From the NCBI RefSeq assembly GCF_024198175.1, contig NZ_JAJVKV010000010.1, positions 186,001 through 250,000 on the forward strand: a DNA stretch of 64,000 nucleotides. The letters are read 5' to 3'. This DNA is from Pyxidicoccus xibeiensis. GTDB taxonomy: Bacteria > Myxococcota > Myxococcia > Myxococcales > Myxococcaceae. The notes under the pieces are model-generated. The model did not search any database. It worked only from the letters and a program-made list of their open reading frames with translations, and had not been told where the DNA came from. Below are positions 46,875 to 57,700 of this stretch, piece after piece. A program made the position numbers and the translations under genes. Numbering within the stretch: the first letter of the stretch is position 1; every line of letters starts with the position of its first letter.

Positions 46875-49427
46875 ATGCACCCAACCTCTCCCGCGTCCCC
46901 ATCGCGCGGAGTGCCCGGCCCTCATCGGCGCACCCGCTGGTCGCTGTCCCTCCTCACGAGCCTGAGCCTGCTCGCCGCCGCCGCGTGCGGCGATGACCCG
47001 AAGCCCGGCCCCGGCCCTGGCCCCACGCCGCCGCCTCCGCCTCCGGAGCAGCCGAAGTACGAGGCCACCATCCGCCGCACGGCGCACGGCATCCCCCACA
47101 TCACGGCCAAGGACCTGGGCAGCCTGTCGTACGGCCAGGGCTATGCCTTCGCGAAGGACCACGTCTGCATCCTCGCGGATCAGATTCTGAAGATTCGCGG
47201 CCAGCGCGCGGAGTACCTGGGCCAGGGCCCCGGCAGCACCTACGCGGCGAGCGACTTCGCGTACCGGCTGCTGGACCTGCCGGAGCGGGCCCGTGCCGCG
47301 TTCGACCAGCAGCCGGAAGATCTCAAGTCGATGCTGGCCGGCTACGTGGCGGGCTTCAACCGCTACGTGTCCGAGACGCCGGCGGCGAGCCTGCCGCAGC
47401 CGTGCACCGGCGCCGAGTGGGTGCGCCCCATCACCGCGCAGGAGCTGCTCGCGTTCCACATCAGCGCGGGCCTGACGGCGAGCGCCTACCAGCTCATCCT
47501 GGCCATCGGCGCGGCCGAGGCCCCGGGCGTGGGCGCCGGCGGCGTGGGCGTGCCCGCGCCGGGCAGCTTCAAGATCGAGCGCCCTGACGCGAGCCACGTG
47601 GGCAGCAACGGCTGGGCCATTGGCAAGCAGCGCTCCGCCGGGGGCCGCGGCATGGTCGTGGCCAACCCGCACTTCCCCTGGGAAGGCGAGCTCAAGCTGT
47701 GGGAGAGCCACCTCACCGTCCCGGGCCAGCTCGACGTCTACGGCGTGGGCCTGCTGGGCGTGCCCGCGGTGCTCATCGGCTTCAACGAGAACGTCTCGTG
47801 GACGCACACGTTCTCCGCCGGCCAGCGCATGACGCTCTACAAGCTGCCGCTCGTGCCGGGCAAGCCGAAGACGTACAAGTACGGCAACGAAGAGCGGCAG
47901 ATGACGGAGAAGCAGATCTCCATCCTCGTGAAGCTGCCGGAGGGCTCGCTCACCAGGATCACCCGGACGATGCACATGACCCACTACGGCCCGGTCATCG
48001 TGGTCCCCGGGCTGCTCGACTGGACGCCGCAGCAGGCCTACACCTTCCGCGACGCCAACCTGGAGAACACCCAGCTGGTGGCCCAGTTCCTGGGCATGAA
48101 CCGGGCGAAGAGCCTGGCGGAGTTCAAGGCCGTCTACGAGACGGTGCAGGGCATCCCCTGGGTCAACACCATGGCGGCGGACCGCGAGGGCAACACCTGG
48201 TACACGGACTCCTCGCCCACGCCCAACCTGAAGCCGGAGGCCATCGCGGCCTGGCAGACGGCGTCCAACGGCGGCGACCCGTTCGCCACCGGCGCCTGGC
48301 GCTCGCTGGGCCTGGTGCTGCTGGACGGCAGCGACCCGCAGAACGAGTGGCAGGACGACCCCGGCCGCGACCGCAGCCCCGGCCTGGTGCCGTTCAGCAA
48401 GGTGCCGCAGCTGGACCGCGAGGACTTCGTCTTCAACGCCAACGACAGCTACTGGCTGACCAACCCGGCGAAGCCGCTGACCGGCTACTCGCCCATGCAC
48501 GGCCTGGAGAACGTCGGCCAGAGCATGCGCACGCGCATGAACGCGCGGCTGCTCACCGAGGTGCGCGAGGACGGCGCGTCCGGCGCGGACGGCAAGTTCA
48601 CCCGCGCCGAGCTGCAGAACGCCATCCTCGGCAACCGCGCCATGACGGCGGAGCTGCTGCGCGAGGCCGTCGTGCAGCGCTGCCAGGGCCAGCGCTACGG
48701 CGTGCTCGCGGATGGCCGGCAGATTGACATCCGCCAGGCGTGCACGGTGCTGGAGGGCTGGACGTCCAACCGCTTCGACACGGACAGCGTCGGCGCCGTG
48801 GTGTGGCGTGAGTTCCTCGCCACCGCCCCCATGGCGACCTACGCCACCGGCGGCACGCTCTTCGCGGTGCCCTTCGACCCGAGCGCGCCGCTCGACACGC
48901 CCAACACGCTGGCGCCCCCGCCGGCCGCGGGCCAGCCGGACCTGGTGCTGCGCCGCCTGGCGCAGGCGGTGGATCAGCTCGCCCGCGTGGGCATCCCCGT
49001 CACGCGGCCGCTCGGCGAGGTGCAGCACACGCCGCGCGTCAACGGGCAGCGCATCCCCATCCACGGTGGCCATGGCATTGACGGCACGGCCAACGTCGTC
49101 TCCTTCGGCACCCTCAAGTCCACCAGCGAGCGGGGCGACTTCAGCGCCTTCGTCCCCCCGCAGGACGTCGTCACCCCCCGCACGAACCTGAGCCCGCAGG
49201 GCTACGTCATCAACAACGGCAGCAGCTTCATCATGGCGATGGAGTTCACCGAGGAGGGCCCCAAGGCCAACGCGGTGCTCACCTACAGCCAGTCCAGCGA
49301 CCCGACCTCGTCCTACTTCGCGGACCAGACGCTGATGTTCTCGCGCAAGGAGTGGCGGCCCATCCTCTTCACGGAGGCGGAGATCGCCGCCGCCGTCGTC
49401 GAGCAGCAGACGGTCTCCGGCAACTAG
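46875..49427 (+). CDS. Penicillin acylase-family N-terminal-nucleophile hydrolase, lipoprotein
   Basis: The 850-residue precursor has a lipoprotein signal (SLSLLAAAACGDD) and a Pro-rich spacer. An alpha chain (about 60-240, ATIRRTAHGIPHITAKDLGS) is followed by the self-cleavage site HVGSNGWAIG. Ser244 would become the N-terminal nucleophile of the beta chain, which continues with NPHFPWEGELKLWESHLTVP. This subfamily includes AHL acylases and aculeacin/penicillin acylases, which hydrolyse amide bonds of acylated substrates. Quorum quenching or antibiotic inactivation at the cell surface is plausible, but the substrate is undetermined. ATG 46875 starts the signal; the open frame from 46779 is upstream sequence. 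Confidence 0.92.
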   Translation: MHPTSPASPSRGVPGPHRRTRWSLSLLTSLSLLAAAACGDDPKPGPGPGPTPPPPPPEQPKYEATIRRTAHGIPHITAKDLGSLSYGQGYAFAKDHVCILADQILKIRGQRAEYLGQGPGSTYAASDFAYRLLDLPERARAAFDQQPEDLKSMLAGYVAGFNRYVSETPAASLPQPCTGAEWVRPITAQELLAFHISAGLTASAYQLILAIGAAEAPGVGAGGVGVPAPGSFKIERPDASHVGSNGWAIGKQRSAGGRGMVVANPHFPWEGELKLWESHLTVPGQLDVYGVGLLGVPAVLIGFNENVSWTHTFSAGQRMTLYKLPLVPGKPKTYKYGNEERQMTEKQISILVKLPEGSLTRITRTMHMTHYGPVIVVPGLLDWTPQQAYTFRDANLENTQLVAQFLGMNRAKSLAEFKAVYETVQGIPWVNTMAADREGNTWYTDSSPTPNLKPEAIAAWQTASNGGDPFATGAWRSLGLVLLDGSDPQNEWQDDPGRDRSPGLVPFSKVPQLDREDFVFNANDSYWLTNPAKPLTGYSPMHGLENVGQSMRTRMNARLLTEVREDGASGADGKFTRAELQNAILGNRAMTAELLREAVVQRCQGQRYGVLADGRQIDIRQACTVLEGWTSNRFDTDSVGAVVWREFLATAPMATYATGGTLFAVPFDPSAPLDTPNTLAPPPAAGQPDLVLRRLAQAVDQLARVGIPVTRPLGEVQHTPRVNGQRIPIHGGHGIDGTANVVSFGTLKSTSERGDFSAFVPPQDVVTPRTNLSPQGYVINNGSSFIMAMEFTEEGPKANAVLTYSQSSDPTSSYFADQTLMFSRKEWRPILFTEAEIAAAVVEQQTVSGN

Positions 49428-49475
49428 GCCGGCGAGCATCCGCCACCCGACATCCCAACCCCGCTGACAGACCGG

Positions 49476-49514
49476 CCCGCGACACCGGAGCACGCTCCGT
49501 GTCGCGGGCTTTGT
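49476..49514 (+). terminator. Rho-independent terminator after the acylase gene
   Basis: A 14-bp stem with one bulged C (49476-49490 with 49495-49508, loop CACG) is followed by CTTTGT. It lies 48 nt after the stop codon. Confidence 0.8.
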
Positions 49515-49662
49515 CGTGCGGAGGATGTCGGCCCCGGAGTCTGATTCCGACACTCCGGCCCACGCGCACCATGCGTGCCCAGAACCGCCAGGGGGCTTCG
49601 TTCGTTCTCCTGGCGAGAGGGGCACCGGGAAACTCCGGTCTTTGAAGGAGCAGCGCGACGCC

Positions 49663-50109
49663 ATGGCAACTCCGGTCTACAAGACAGCCACCATCGACAG
49701 GGTCTTCTTCCTCCGCTGGGAGGCGCCTCCCAGCCAGGAGGAAATCCACGCCGTCTTCCATCAGATGCAGGGCATCTACGAGGAGCTCAAGCCGCCGCTC
49801 GTGCTGGTGGCGAGCCTGTCGCCGAAGTCCTCCGTGCCCAACGCCGAGCAGCGGCGCAACCTGTCCACGCTCCAGTCGGACGCGCGGCCGCTCTTCTCGG
49901 AGATCCACGCCATCGTCGAGGGCAATGACCTGCAGTACAACCTGCAGCGGGTCATCATCTCCGGCATCAACCTGGTGACGCGCACCTACGACGAGGCGTA
50001 CCACCGCGTGCACAAGCACGCGGACATGGTGGCGCCCTACCTCAGCAAGCGGCTGGGCGTGGACGGCGTGAAGATCATCAACGAGGCGAAGACGCGCGGC
50101 GTGGTGTGA
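49663..50109 (+). CDS. Small protein of unknown function, possible STAS-like fold
   Basis: The 148-residue soluble protein begins ATPVYKTATIDRVFFLRW and continues with alternating strands and helices (PPLVLVASLSPKSSVP, LFSEIHAIVEGNDLQYNLQR, GINLVTRTYDEAYHRVHKHA). The pattern is reminiscent of STAS/SpoIIAA-like or roadblock-type regulators, but I recognise no family. ATG 49663 is the first start with strong codon bias; AAGGAG lies 12 nt upstream, a long spacing. Its 3' end overlaps the convergent ThiF-like gene by 32 bp. Confidence 0.75.
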   Translation: MATPVYKTATIDRVFFLRWEAPPSQEEIHAVFHQMQGIYEELKPPLVLVASLSPKSSVPNAEQRRNLSTLQSDARPLFSEIHAIVEGNDLQYNLQRVIISGINLVTRTYDEAYHRVHKHADMVAPYLSKRLGVDGVKIINEAKTRGVV

Positions 50110-50911
50110 GCTGCCGCGGACGTCCGGGCCGCACCGAGGCCCGGACGTAGCGGTGGTCGAAGAGGTCCACGTACAGGTACTCCGGCCAGGACACCATGGC
50201 GCGCGGGCCGAGCATCACCCCGCGCATCAGCTCGCTCACCATCATCCCCGCGGCCGTGGTGGCGCCGACGACGCACGTGGGCGCGTGGCCGCGGCCCTGG
50301 TAGCACGCGTCCATGTACTCCTGGAGCATGTAGCTGCCCAGGTGGGGGATGATGGCCGGCAGGTCGATGCGGCCATCCGGCAGCAGGTAGAGCTGCTCGT
50401 ACGACGGCGCGTCCGGCTGGAAGACGTGGAGCGCCGCGCCGAAGCCCAGCATCAGCCCCGTCATCACCGGCACGCCGCGCTGGCGGCACGCGCCGTGGAG
50501 CGCCTGCTTCTGCCGCGCTCCCGCGATGTCGATGACCTCCACCACGAAGTCCACCGGCGGCAGCCCCGCGCCGCCCGCGAGCAGGCCTTCCGCATTGGTG
50601 TCGGTGATGCCCTCGGCCACCCGGCGCAGCCGCAGGTCCGGGTGGATGTCCAGGCACATCCGCCCCACCACCTCCACCTTGGGCTGGCCCAGCGTGCTCT
50701 CGAAGCAGCCCGCCTGCCGGTTCATGTTGTGCCGCTCGTACGTGTCGAAGTCCGCCAGCGTGAGGCTCCCGAAGCCCAGCCGCGCCAGGTCCACCGCGCA
50801 CTGCCCGCCCGCGCCTCCGACTCCCGCCACCAGTACGTGCGTGCGCGACAAGCGCTCCATCGTCTCCTCGTCGAGGACACCGAGGTTGCGCTGGAATCGT
50901 GGTTCCACCAT
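50078..50911 (-). CDS. Stand-alone ThiF/MoeB/E1-like adenylyltransferase-fold protein
   Basis: The 277-residue protein has the E1/ThiF Rossmann core: VLVAGVGGAGGQCAVDLARL (nucleotide loop GxGGxG), LADFDTYERHNMNRQAG (Asp and the Arg of the E1 active site) and VDFVVEVIDIAGARQKQAL. Members adenylate the C-terminus of ubiquitin-like or sulfur-carrier proteins, or activate peptides. No zinc-binding CxxC pairs and no small carrier gene are visible nearby. The single PTCVVGATTAAGM segment could supply a catalytic cysteine. Annotations as tRNA-threonylcarbamoyl dehydratase or MoeB would be guesses. The 3' end overlaps the small convergent gene. Confidence 0.85.
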   Translation of the reverse strand: MVEPRFQRNLGVLDEETMERLSRTHVLVAGVGGAGGQCAVDLARLGFGSLTLADFDTYERHNMNRQAGCFESTLGQPKVEVVGRMCLDIHPDLRLRRVAEGITDTNAEGLLAGGAGLPPVDFVVEVIDIAGARQKQALHGACRQRGVPVMTGLMLGFGAALHVFQPDAPSYEQLYLLPDGRIDLPAIIPHLGSYMLQEYMDACYQGRGHAPTCVVGATTAAGMMVSELMRGVMLGPRAMVSWPEYLYVDLFDHRYVRASVRPGRPRQLTPRRASSPR

Positions 50912-51137
50912 GGGGCCTCCCGGGCACGGCCAGGCCTCGGATGTGTGTCCTCCCCCCGCCTCGCGGCGAGGGCAGCAAGGCCCCGTGTGTTCAGCACTCC
51001 GCCGCCCACCCTGGTGCTGTCAGGACCCACTCAGAGGTCCCGTCCTCCAGGGATAGAGGGCTCTTGCTGGATCTCCGCGCATGTGTTTATTGGCTGACGT
51101 TCGTCGCTCACGCCCGCATGCCGCACCGGTGACGTGC

Positions 51138-51157
51138 CCGCTTCAGCGCTGAAGCGG
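51138..51157. promoter_or_regulatory. 20-bp perfect palindrome containing CTTCA-N4-TGAAG (site 1)
   Basis: CCGCTTCAGCGCTGAAGCGG is a perfect 20-bp palindrome. Its core CTTCAGCGCTGAAG (51141-51154) shares half-sites with sites 2 and 3. It lies about 150 bp upstream of the predicted transcription start of the hydrolase gene, a usual place for an enhancer-type site. Confidence 0.65.
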
Positions 51158-51210
51158 TCGCGGAAGTACCGCACCTGCCAGGGCATGTCAGAGGTGCACG
51201 CCAGAGTGGC

Positions 51211-51224
51211 CTTCACGCGTGAAG
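51211..51224. promoter_or_regulatory. 14-bp perfect palindrome CTTCA-N4-TGAAG (site 2)
   Basis: CTTCACGCGTGAAG has the same half-sites as site 1, with the centre GCGC changed to CGCG. The two centres are 70 bp apart. It lies about 80 bp upstream of the predicted start of transcription. Confidence 0.65.
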
Positions 51225-51268
51225 TCCCCATCTGGAGAGCACTCCAGGAGTTCCAAGGGTTTGGGGGG

Positions 51269-51284
51269 TGGCTTGGATTCTGCT
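51269..51284 (+). promoter_or_regulatory. Putative sigma-54 (-24/-12) promoter of the hydrolase gene
   Basis: TGGCTTGGATTCTGCT has the invariant GG and GC with the exact 10-bp spacing of sigma-54 promoters and matches the TGGCAC-N5-TTGCW consensus except for three bases. Transcription would start near 51295, leaving a leader of about 70 nt. Context supports it: paired palindromes upstream and a sigma-54 activator gene next door. Confidence 0.45.
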
Positions 51285-51367
51285 CGGGGGCGACGCGACA
51301 GGGAGTGAGTCATGGGCCGGTGGTTGTCGACTCCTCCGTACCCCTTCTGCTGATTCGAGGTTTGTGT

Positions 51368-52756
51368 ATGCGTTCCTGGTTCATCGTCTGTGTTTCGCTG
51401 GCGGGTCTGCTGTGGGGTTGTGGTGGGAGTGAGGAGGCCTCCGCGCAGGAGCCTCGTCAGGTCGTCTCGGCCGAGGCGACGCTCCAGGGTGTGTCGGTCC
51501 ACGACGCGCCCCGCTTCACCGAGCGGCTGCCGGTGGCAGGCGATGTCGCGCACTACCGGGTGCGGGTCCGCGTGGGCGCGGGCGAGCACGACTTCATCAC
51601 CCTGCACCGGGTGGTGCGTGAGGACCGGCCGTGGCGGCCCGCGCGCACGCGCCGGGCGGTGTTCATGGTGCACGGCGACGGGTGGGGCTTCGAGGCGGCG
51701 TTCCTCTCCAGCGTGGGCTCGGCGAGCGTGCCGGCGGACCAGTCCATTGCCGCCTTCCTGGCGCAGGAGGGCGTGGACGTGTGGGGCATCGACCTGCGGT
51801 GGGTGGGCGTGCCCGCGGGCACGCAGGACTTCTCCTTCATGGCGGACTGGGACCTGGGCACGCACGTGCAGGACGTGGGCACGGGCCTGCGCCTGGCGCG
51901 GCTGGGGCGGCGGGTCACCGGCAGCGGTGGCGGCGCCATGCACCTGCTGGGCTGGAGCCGGGGCGCGGCGGTGGCGTACGCGTACATGAGCGCGGAGGCG
52001 CGGCTGCCGCGCGGGCTGCGCGAGGTGGACGGCTTCATCCCCGTGGACATGGCGGTGCGCTTCTCGCCGGAGCATGAGCAGCAGCGGCTGTGGGCCTGTG
52101 GGCGCCACACGGTGCTGAAGGCGGCGCGCGACGCGGGCCGCGTGGAGGGCGGGCTGCTCGGCCCCGCGCCCGGCATCACCCTTCAGGCCATCGGCGCCCT
52201 GGCGGCCACGGCGCCCGACGCGCCGTCTCCACTGCTGCCGGAGGACGTGTTCGGCCCGGGCACGGGCAAGCCCACCAACCGGCGCGCGGCCATCGTCTCC
52301 GCGGCGGCCACGGGTGCGCTGCTGGCGCCGCTCAAGCCCATCGCCCCGGACTACCACCTGCTGGCGGGTGTGCCGGATGCCACGGGCCTGCCGGGCAGCC
52401 TGGCCTTCACCCACGAAGCCCTCCTCTATGAGTACGCGCAGCGGAGCGCGCCGTACCAGAGCCTCAACGAGGTGGTGGAGACGGAGGCCTGGGCGTGCGG
52501 CCTGGACACGCCGTACGACGACAACCTGGACGACGTGAAGGTGCCGGTGCTGTACGTGGGCGCCGCGGGCGGCGTGGGCATCTACGGCAAGCACAGCGTC
52601 TCGCTGCTGGGCAGCCAGGACACCACCTTCCTCATGGCCCGCACGCTGCCGGAGTCCCTGCGCGTGCTGGACTACGGCCACGCGGACCTGTTCCTCGCGA
52701 ACGATGCGCGCGAGCGCGTCTGGACGCCGCTGCTCCAGTGGGTGCGCGCCCACTGA
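51368..52756 (+). CDS. Alpha/beta-hydrolase fold lipoprotein
   Basis: The 462-residue precursor has a lipoprotein signal (MRSWFIVCVSLAGLLWGC). The hydrolase fold is supported by RRAVFMVHGDGWGFEAA (oxyanion loop after strand 3), the nucleophile elbow MHLLGWSRGAAVAYAY with Ser197, and the late RVLDYGHADLFLAND with His438. VKVPVLYVGAAGG probably leads to the acid. The substrate is unknown; lipase, esterase or amidase are all possible. ATG 51368 has CGAGG about eight bases upstream. The gene is preceded by two palindromic sites and a sigma-54-like promoter, and its 3' end faces the activator gene with only 9 bp between stops. Confidence 0.85.
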   Translation: MRSWFIVCVSLAGLLWGCGGSEEASAQEPRQVVSAEATLQGVSVHDAPRFTERLPVAGDVAHYRVRVRVGAGEHDFITLHRVVREDRPWRPARTRRAVFMVHGDGWGFEAAFLSSVGSASVPADQSIAAFLAQEGVDVWGIDLRWVGVPAGTQDFSFMADWDLGTHVQDVGTGLRLARLGRRVTGSGGGAMHLLGWSRGAAVAYAYMSAEARLPRGLREVDGFIPVDMAVRFSPEHEQQRLWACGRHTVLKAARDAGRVEGGLLGPAPGITLQAIGALAATAPDAPSPLLPEDVFGPGTGKPTNRRAAIVSAAATGALLAPLKPIAPDYHLLAGVPDATGLPGSLAFTHEALLYEYAQRSAPYQSLNEVVETEAWACGLDTPYDDNLDDVKVPVLYVGAAGGVGIYGKHSVSLLGSQDTTFLMARTLPESLRVLDYGHADLFLANDARERVWTPLLQWVRAH

Positions 52757-52765
52757 AGCGAAAGC

Positions 52766-54553
<1,788 letters not shown>

Positions 54554-54568
54554 GACTGACGTACTCTA

Positions 54569-54582
54569 CTTCAAGGATGAAG
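54569..54582. promoter_or_regulatory. CTTCA-N4-TGAAG site upstream of the activator gene (site 3)
   Basis: CTTCAAGGATGAAG has the same half-sites as the two palindromes upstream of the hydrolase gene. It ends 16 bp before the activator's start codon (54553), where bound protein would block transcription or translation initiation. Autorepression by the activator is therefore suggested. Confidence 0.6.
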
Positions 54583-54680
54583 CCCTGACGTGAAATTGCC
54601 GCCGTGGAAGATTCAGGAGCCATCACTTCGCCCACCGGTGTGAGGCGCCTTCACCGCTGGCGGCTTCCCGGAGATGGCGA

Positions 54681-54720
54681 GGGCGGTGCAGGCCCCCAGG
54701 GGGAGGGCCCGGCACCGCCC
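54681..54720 (-). terminator. Hairpin terminator after the helical repeat protein gene
   Basis: GGGCGGTGC (54681-54689) pairs with GCACCGCCC (54712-54720), and a G/C-rich inner stem extends it. It lies immediately after the stop of the 1093-residue protein gene on the minus strand. Confidence 0.55.
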
Positions 54721-54726
54721 CGGTGA

Positions 54727-57700
54727 CTACCGCTTCTTGTCGTAGAACGGGTTGAGGTCGATGGTGACGCCGCCGACGGAGACCTCGCCGCTGGCGACAT
54801 CCGTGGCGGCATCCGCGATGGCATTGAGCGCATTGCCGGCGATGCGTCCGACTTCGCCGCCCAGTTGCACCAGGCCCTCCAGCGCGCTCTTGGCGGCGCC
54901 GATGCCCTGCTGGGCCAGGCTGTTGAGGTGGTTGACGGCCTCGCCCGCGAGCTGCCCGCCGACGCTGGCCAGGTCCTTCAGCGCGTCCACGCCCGCCTCC
55001 TTCAGGTCCTTGAGCGCGGCGAGCAGCTCCTTGCCACCCTCGGTGAGGTTGTCCTTCCAGGCCTTGGCCACCTCCTTGAAGGAGGCGACGCCGTCCTTGA
55101 GCAGCTCCACCGCGAACTTCTTCGCCCAGTCCGCGCGCCGGTCGACGAAGTCCTTGATGGCGGTGGCGGCCTCCTTCGCGGCCTCGCCGCCCTTGCGGGC
55201 CAGGTCGGACAGCGTCTGCCCCACCCACTCGCGCACCTCGCGCGCGGCGGCGCCGGGGTTCTCCGCGATGTAGCGCAGCGTCTCTACGCCCTTGGCGCCC
55301 GCGTCCTTCAGGCCCTTGATGACGCTCTCGGCAATGGCCTTGCCCTGGTCGCCCAGCGCGCGGATGCCGTCCCAGGCCTTCTTCGCCAGCTCGCCGCCCT
55401 GCTTGAGGAGGTCCGTGAGGGCCTTCTTCGCCAGGTCGGCGACCTCGCCGGGATTCTTGGCGGCCCACGTGAGCAGCTCCAGGCCCTTCTCACCGGCCCG
55501 CTTCGCGCTGTCGATGGCGGAGGACAGGCCCGCCTTCGCCGCGTCGATGAGCTCCTTCGCCTTCTCCTTCGCCGCGCCCTTGAGGTTCTCGTAGCCGGCC
55601 TGCAAGTCCTGCAGCGTGGAGACGGCCTTCTTGTAGAGCGCCTTGCCGCTCTCCGTCACGAAGTCCGCGCCGGACTCGACGAGGCTCTTGAGGCCCTCCA
55701 GCGCCTGCTTCGCCACGGGGCCGGGGTTCTGGGCGATGTACTTGAGCGTCTCCAGGCCCTTGAGGCCGGCCTTCTTCGCCTCGTCGATGACGTTGGCGAC
55801 GACCTTCTTCGCCTCCTCGGCGAGCTGGCCGCCCTTCTCGATGACGGTGTTGTACGTCTCGAGGGCCTTCTTCGCGACGGCGTCGCCGTACTTCGTGGGG
55901 TTGCGGATGACGTCGGCGAGCTGGCGGATGATGCCGGCCGCCGTCTTCATGCTGTCGCCCGCGGCCTCGGCGGCGGAGACGCCCGCGTACTCGGCGAGCT
56001 GCACCGCGCCCTTGGCGCCCTTCTCCACGCCCCACTCCACCAGCTTCGCGGCCTCCTCCGGCCCGTAGTAGGCGGCGAGCGTGGCCAGGCCCTGCGGCCC
56101 CTGCGCGGCGGCGGTGGCCACGTTGATGGCCTTCATCCAGTCCGGGGCCTTGTAGCCCTGCGGGTCCTTCTCGAACTTCTCCTTCTCGGCGGTGAAGGCG
56201 ATGTCGAGCGCCAGCTCCGCCACGCCGAAGCCCAGGCCCACGCCCGCGTTCACCAGCGCGCCCACGCCGGTGAAGTCCAGCACGGTGCCCACCACGGCAT
56301 CCACGCCGTTGAGCTGCGCGCCCACGAGCGCGAAGTAGCCCAGGTCCTTGTTCTTGGACTGGAGCTCGGCGGCCTCGTTGGCGTACTTCACCGTGTCGAT
56401 GGCGGCGGGCACGGCGCCGAGGAAGGGAATGGCCTTGGAGAGGTTCTTGAAGACCTTCTCCGCGACCTCCTTGCCCACCTCCACGCCCATCTTCCCCAGC
56501 ATGCCGTCCAGCGCCTTCAGGCCCTGGGACAACAGCTTGCTGCCGCCCTTCTCCAGCAGGGGCCCCAGGCCCTTGAGGCTCGTGTTGAGGGCGTCCGCGC
56601 CGGCGCCGTCGGACAGCTTGAGGAGGAAGCCGAGCGCCTCGGAGTCGAACTCCTTCACGGCCTTGGCCAGCACCTTGGCGGCGTCGTCATCCAGCTTGGT
56701 GGCGAGCGTGCCGAGCTGCTGCGCCACCTTCGGGTCGCTCAGCGCCTTGGCCAGCACGCCGTGCTCCAAGCCGCCCAGGGCGCTGACGAGCCGCTTGCCC
56801 GCGGCCGGGTCCAGCTTGTCGAGCTGGCCCACCAGCCCGTCCAGCACCTTCGGGTCGGTGATGCCCTTGAGGACGGACTCCAGCTTGTCCGGGCCGCCCA
56901 GCTTCGTGGCCACGTCGCTCAGCTTCTGGAGCTGCTCGGGGGACAGCTTCGCGGCCAGCGCGGGGTCCAACCCCTTCACGGCGACCTTCGCGGCGTCGGC
57001 GCCCTTCTGGGCCAGCTCGGTGGCGTCCTTCTGGGACAGGCCCCCGCTCATCAGCAGGTCCTTGAAGGCCTTCAGGTCCTTCTGGAGGTCCGGGAACTCC
57101 GCGGCGAGCTGGGCGGCGGCGAGCGCCTTGTCCCCGGCGGACGCCTTGGGGTCCACCAGCGTGAGGGCGGCGCCCGCGGCGCGCAGCGCGCCGTCCAGCT
57201 TGCGCAAGTCATTGGCCAGCTTCGGCGCATCCGCGCCGGCGAACTCCTTGAGGGCGCTGGCCAGCTCCACCGTGGCCTTGGCCTTCTCGAGCCCCGTCTT
57301 GGACGGGTCGCTCCAGGTGGCCACCGCGTCGATGAGCTTCTCCGCGGCGGGCAGGCCGTTGAGGGTCTTCTTGAGGACGCCCTTGAGGTCCTCGGGCGCG
57401 AAGATGTCGCCTGCGGACTTGGCCAGATTGAGGGCGGCCTTGGCCTTGTCCACCGTGGAGGCCTTCGGGTCGCTCAGCGTGCCGAGCGCGCCCAGGGCCT
57501 CAGAGTTGGTGGCCAGCTTCGCCAGCTTGCTGTCCTTGAGACCCAGCCGTTGCAGGGCGTTGGGCACCGTCTCCGGGAACTGCTTGGACAGCTCTCCCAG
57601 CGCGGTGGCCTTCTCCGAGAACGAGCCGGTGGCGAGCTTGCTGAGCGCGTCGTAGGCCTTCTTGAGGTCCTCCTTGGACTTGTCCTTCAGCTCCGGGAAG

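Larger units (their letters stand above)
50912..51367. other. 456-bp divergent intergenic region with paired operators
   Basis: No gene is supported here: the open frame from 51134 into the hydrolase lacks a signal peptide and a ribosome binding site. The segment holds the two CTTCA-N4-TGAAG palindromes and a -24/-12-like element, which I list separately. It separates the ThiF-like gene (minus) from the hydrolase gene (plus). Confidence 0.6.

Noticed and set aside
46857..49664. 935-codon minus-strand open frame opposite the acylase gene
   Set aside because: It is antisense to a clear penicillin-acylase gene, with shadow-type composition (His, Arg, Val, Gly) and no domain.
51134..51367. N-terminal extension of the hydrolase or a separate small gene
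   Set aside because: The frame is open but lacks a ribosome binding site and covers the palindromes and the -24/-12 element. The lipoprotein signal peptide starts cleanly at 51368.
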